A stretch of DNA of 64,000 bases from Methanolinea sp. (lineage in GTDB: Archaea; Halobacteriota; Methanomicrobia; Methanomicrobiales; Methanospirillaceae): the NCBI GenBank assembly GCA_016699325.1, contig CP064971.1:1178001-1242000 (forward strand), read 5' to 3'. Below are positions 61,999 through 64,000 of the stretch, in pieces; the first letter of the stretch is position 1; every line of letters starts with the position of its first letter. Below the pieces are notes generated by a model that saw only the letters and a program-made list of their open reading frames with translations, had not been told where the DNA came from and made no database searches. The position numbers were made by a program, and so were the translations under genes.

Positions 61999-62802
61999 AT
62001 GGCTCTGGTAACCATGAAACCCTACAAAACCCCCGAACTGTATCTCGAGTGTTACAACATATCCCCGGATGTATTTGCCGGAAAGACCCCGGCAGAAATC
62101 GCTGAACTCGATGCCCGCGAAGGAAAGGCTACGCTTAAGCTAGGCGACTTCTTTGAAGTCTCGGGAAAGGCCGGGAAGACCCCAGAAGAGACAGAAATAT
62201 GGATTGCGGGTGACTGCTCGCGGGTGAAGTATATCGGCACCAAGATGACTGCCGGCAGTATCACGGTCGATGGCAATGCCGACATGTATCTCGGCGGATG
62301 GATGAAAGGTGGCAAAATCCATGTTAAGGGTAACGTTCATTCATTTTGCGGGATCGCGATGGAAGGAGGGGAGATCCTTGTCGATGGCAACGCTGAGAAT
62401 TACGTTGGATGTGCATATCGCGGTGACTGGCGGGGAATGCGGGGAGGGACAATCCGTATCCGTGGTAATGCAGGAAACGACATCGGAACGTTCATGCTCG
62501 GCGGGACCATAATCATCGAGAAGAATGCCTTCATCCATGTGTCGACCCACGCGGAAGGGGGGACCGTTGTTATCAAAGGCGACGTCCAGGGACGTGTCGG
62601 AGGCCAGATGGTAAAGGGGGATATCTATGTGCTTGGTGCGATCCAGTATATGCTCCCCGGGTTCAAAAAGGTGGGAATGGCCGAACGGGAAATCGATGGT
62701 ACGACTGCGATCTTTAACCACTATATTGGTGATCTGGGGGAGCGTCACCCTAAAGTAAAAGGAAAAGAAGTCTATGCAAATCTCTATGTTATGGCTTCCT
62801 GA
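61999..62802 (+). CDS. fwdC: formylmethanofuran dehydrogenase subunit C
   Basis: A 267-residue structural subunit that folds as a right-handed beta helix like the glutamate synthase alpha C-terminal domain. Repeats with G-x-x-G-x-x-M-x-G-G-x-I-x-V-x-G-(N/D) run from about residue 75 to 215 (MYLGGWMKGGKIHVKGNV, SFCGIAMEGGEILVDGNA, IGTFMLGGTIIIEKNA). GAGGTGA precedes the ATG. It is the last fwd gene of this operon; fwdE and fwdF are not present in the window. Confidence 0.95.
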   Translation: MALVTMKPYKTPELYLECYNISPDVFAGKTPAEIAELDAREGKATLKLGDFFEVSGKAGKTPEETEIWIAGDCSRVKYIGTKMTAGSITVDGNADMYLGGWMKGGKIHVKGNVHSFCGIAMEGGEILVDGNAENYVGCAYRGDWRGMRGGTIRIRGNAGNDIGTFMLGGTIIIEKNAFIHVSTHAEGGTVVIKGDVQGRVGGQMVKGDIYVLGAIQYMLPGFKKVGMAEREIDGTTAIFNHYIGDLGERHPKVKGKEVYANLYVMAS

Positions 62803-62891
62803 ACCGGATCCTCCCATTTTTCCTGCCAGGCAATCCTGATGAAGGCTTCCCCCCCCATCGAATACATCTCTGAATCGACTCGAGTGATCCA

Positions 62892-63638
62892 ATGACCAAC
62901 CCAGGAAAAGAATTTATGGAAAAAACGAGGTACCCGGACTACTCCACGGTGGACATGATCCTGAGAGTTCCGGAACCTTCTCCTGAACTGCCGGTTCCGA
63001 AAGGCACAAAAATCATTAAGCTTCCCAGCCCGAAGCGTATCAGGATACCAGAGATGCCGGTTCGCAAGGCACTTGAAAACTGGGAGCCGGTTGGATTCTT
63101 CTCACGTTCCTCGCTGACTATGAAAGAACTCTCATATCTGCTCTGGTGTATGCAGGGAGAGAGGAAACTGGATGGAAGTCTTACCCGCATCCGGAATGTT
63201 CCTTCAAGCGGGGAGCGGCACCCTATTGACACCTATTTCGTTGCGGGAGAAATTGAGGATCTCCCGACCGGGATATACCACTACCTCCCCGGCACTCACC
63301 GGATCGCGGCCATACGGGAGGACTCCGATATCCCTTTTTCCATGGGAACGGCGAGTATGAATTTCAAAGTTATCACCCGCGCATCGGTCACGTTCCTGTG
63401 GATAGCCTCCCCCCACCGTTCTGTCTGGGCACTTGGGAACAGGGGATACAGGAGCATCTTTATCGAGACCGGCCATATCTGCCAGGCTTTAATCATGGCT
63501 TCGGCTTGCATCGGATGCCGTGTTCACCCCATCGATCTCTTCCATGACCAGATGATGGTTCAGCTGATGGGCCTCGATCCGGAGTCCCAGTGGCCGCTGT
63601 ACGTTGCGGCAGTCGGGAGGGTTAACCGGGATTTCTGA
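62892..63638 (+). CDS. SagB/ThcOx-type nitroreductase-family protein
   Basis: A 248-residue FMN-binding-type protein. The pattern KLPSPKRIRIPEMPVRKALE, FSRSSLTMKELSYLLWCMQG, RNVPSSGERHPIDTYFVAGE, then YRSIFIETGHICQALIMASA matches the SagB-type dehydrogenases, some of which oxidise azoline rings in peptides; free-standing archaeal members have unknown substrates. GTGATC, complementary to the 16S 3' end, sits just before the ATG. It lies 90 bases behind fwdC and may share its transcript. Confidence 0.85.
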   Translation: MTNPGKEFMEKTRYPDYSTVDMILRVPEPSPELPVPKGTKIIKLPSPKRIRIPEMPVRKALENWEPVGFFSRSSLTMKELSYLLWCMQGERKLDGSLTRIRNVPSSGERHPIDTYFVAGEIEDLPTGIYHYLPGTHRIAAIREDSDIPFSMGTASMNFKVITRASVTFLWIASPHRSVWALGNRGYRSIFIETGHICQALIMASACIGCRVHPIDLFHDQMMVQLMGLDPESQWPLYVAAVGRVNRDF

Positions 63639-63752
63639 AATAATGGATAATGGACAATGGATAGACACGGCAAGGGTTGGAAATCAGCTGGAATCGCCCG
63701 CGGGAGTAACGATACAAAGAGAGCCCTGGATTGTCTGCAGCGACAACTCCCG

Positions 63753-63782
63753 CCCTGGTGCGGGTCACCCTGGTGCGGGTCA
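63753..63782. repeat. 15-base tandem duplication
   Basis: CCCTGGTGCGGGTCA occurs twice in a row without mismatch in the gap between the SagB gene and the last gene. A plus-strand frame (63643-63885) runs through it but has no recognised similarity and overlaps the opposite gene. Confidence 0.8.
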
Positions 63783-63859
63783 TGATGTATTCGAACATCT
63801 TTTACACATCAGAGAAGCTGACCTTGGAGAGGTTCACCTGGATAACCGAACTTCTGAAA

Positions 63860-64000
63860 TTATACTGCACCCGCCACTACCCTGAGAGCCTTCATCACCA
63901 TCCCCGAACGCCCGTGCCGGGCTTTTCTCTCTTCCTCTCGAATGATGCCTGTTACTGCCTCGTCGATCACCGTCTCTCGAAGCTCTGGGACATCCTCTTC
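63860..64000 (-). CDS. unidentified protein, C-terminal 46 residues only
   Basis: A minus-strand frame enters from the right edge and stops at 63860. The visible end (VPELRETVIDEAVTGIIREE, then RKARHGRSGMVMKALRVV) is a charged helical tail with codon use like the neighbouring genes. The family cannot be named from this piece. It converges with the SagB gene. Confidence 0.55.
   Translation of the reverse strand, partial: EEDVPELRETVIDEAVTGIIREEERKARHGRSGMVMKALRVVAGAV

Noticed and set aside
63643..63885. 80-codon plus-strand frame after the SagB gene
   Set aside because: It runs through a tandem duplication, has no ribosome site and overlaps the better minus-strand frame entering from the right edge.

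Overview
The window comes from a hydrogenotrophic, CO2-reducing methanogenic archaeon, most likely of the order Methanomicrobiales. The grounds are genes for formylmethanofuran dehydrogenase (fwdG-D-B-A-C), methenyl-H4MPT cyclohydrolase (mch), methanopterin and methanofuran biosynthesis (a chorismate lyase-like/beta-RFAP synthase fusion; mfnA), methanogenesis marker 12, Orc1/Cdc6, diphthamide synthase, archaeal LeuRS and MetRS, moderately high GC coding DNA, TATA-box promoters and archaeal GGTGATC-type ribosome binding sites. The genus cannot be fixed from sequence reading alone.  Layout. 1-11.4 kb: a truncated GNAT gene, nifB, a lipoprotein FKBP, tRNA-Val, then a leftward block (methyltransferase, mch, orc1/cdc6, zinc-ribbon protein, apgM, sugar-nucleotide epimerase), a frameshifted DUF368 gene and marker 12. 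11.4-18.2 kb: porCDAB followed by a strikingly structured RNA-like element and a hairpin/T-tract terminator, two HEAT-repeat genes, tRNA-Arg, and a DUF473-PAC2 pair. 18.2-24.2 kb: a leftward cluster A24 peptidase, hisI, PIN/ATPase/KH protein, leuS. 24.2-27.2 kb: an unrecognised protein, a tandem V4R protein and remnants of two transposases. 27.2-34.7 kb: serA, then ppsA-mfnA-hpt-dph2-METTL5-like methyltransferase with overlapping or nearly overlapping ends. 34.9-40.5 kb: tRNA-Phe, DHH phosphoesterase, an unrecognised protein, metG, a TPR protein and a decayed stretch. 40.5-44.8 kb: a divergent iron/corrinoid-type ABC importer with a methyltransferase. 44.9-54.4 kb: the methanopterin fusion gene, LysE-type exporter, riboflavin/F420 pathway reductase, ion transporter, slipin remnant, CopA with a YHS protein, a membrane protein and ferritin. 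54.4-64 kb: transposase remnant, a two-part metallophosphoesterase, a siroheme-type reductase-like protein, the fwd operon, a SagB-type nitroreductase and the 3' end of one more gene.  Working together. Fwd and Mch are early steps of CO2 reduction to methane; Por makes pyruvate from acetyl-CoA; PpsA and ApgM carry carbon upward; SerA drains 3-phosphoglycerate to serine. MfnA, the chorismate lyase/RFAP synthase fusion and the diaminopyrimidine reductase feed methanofuran, methanopterin and flavin/F420. The ABC importer, CopA/YHS and ferritin handle metals or corrinoids. About eight decayed genes or transposon fragments lie between the housekeeping blocks. No CRISPR array, rRNA or intact mobile element was seen.
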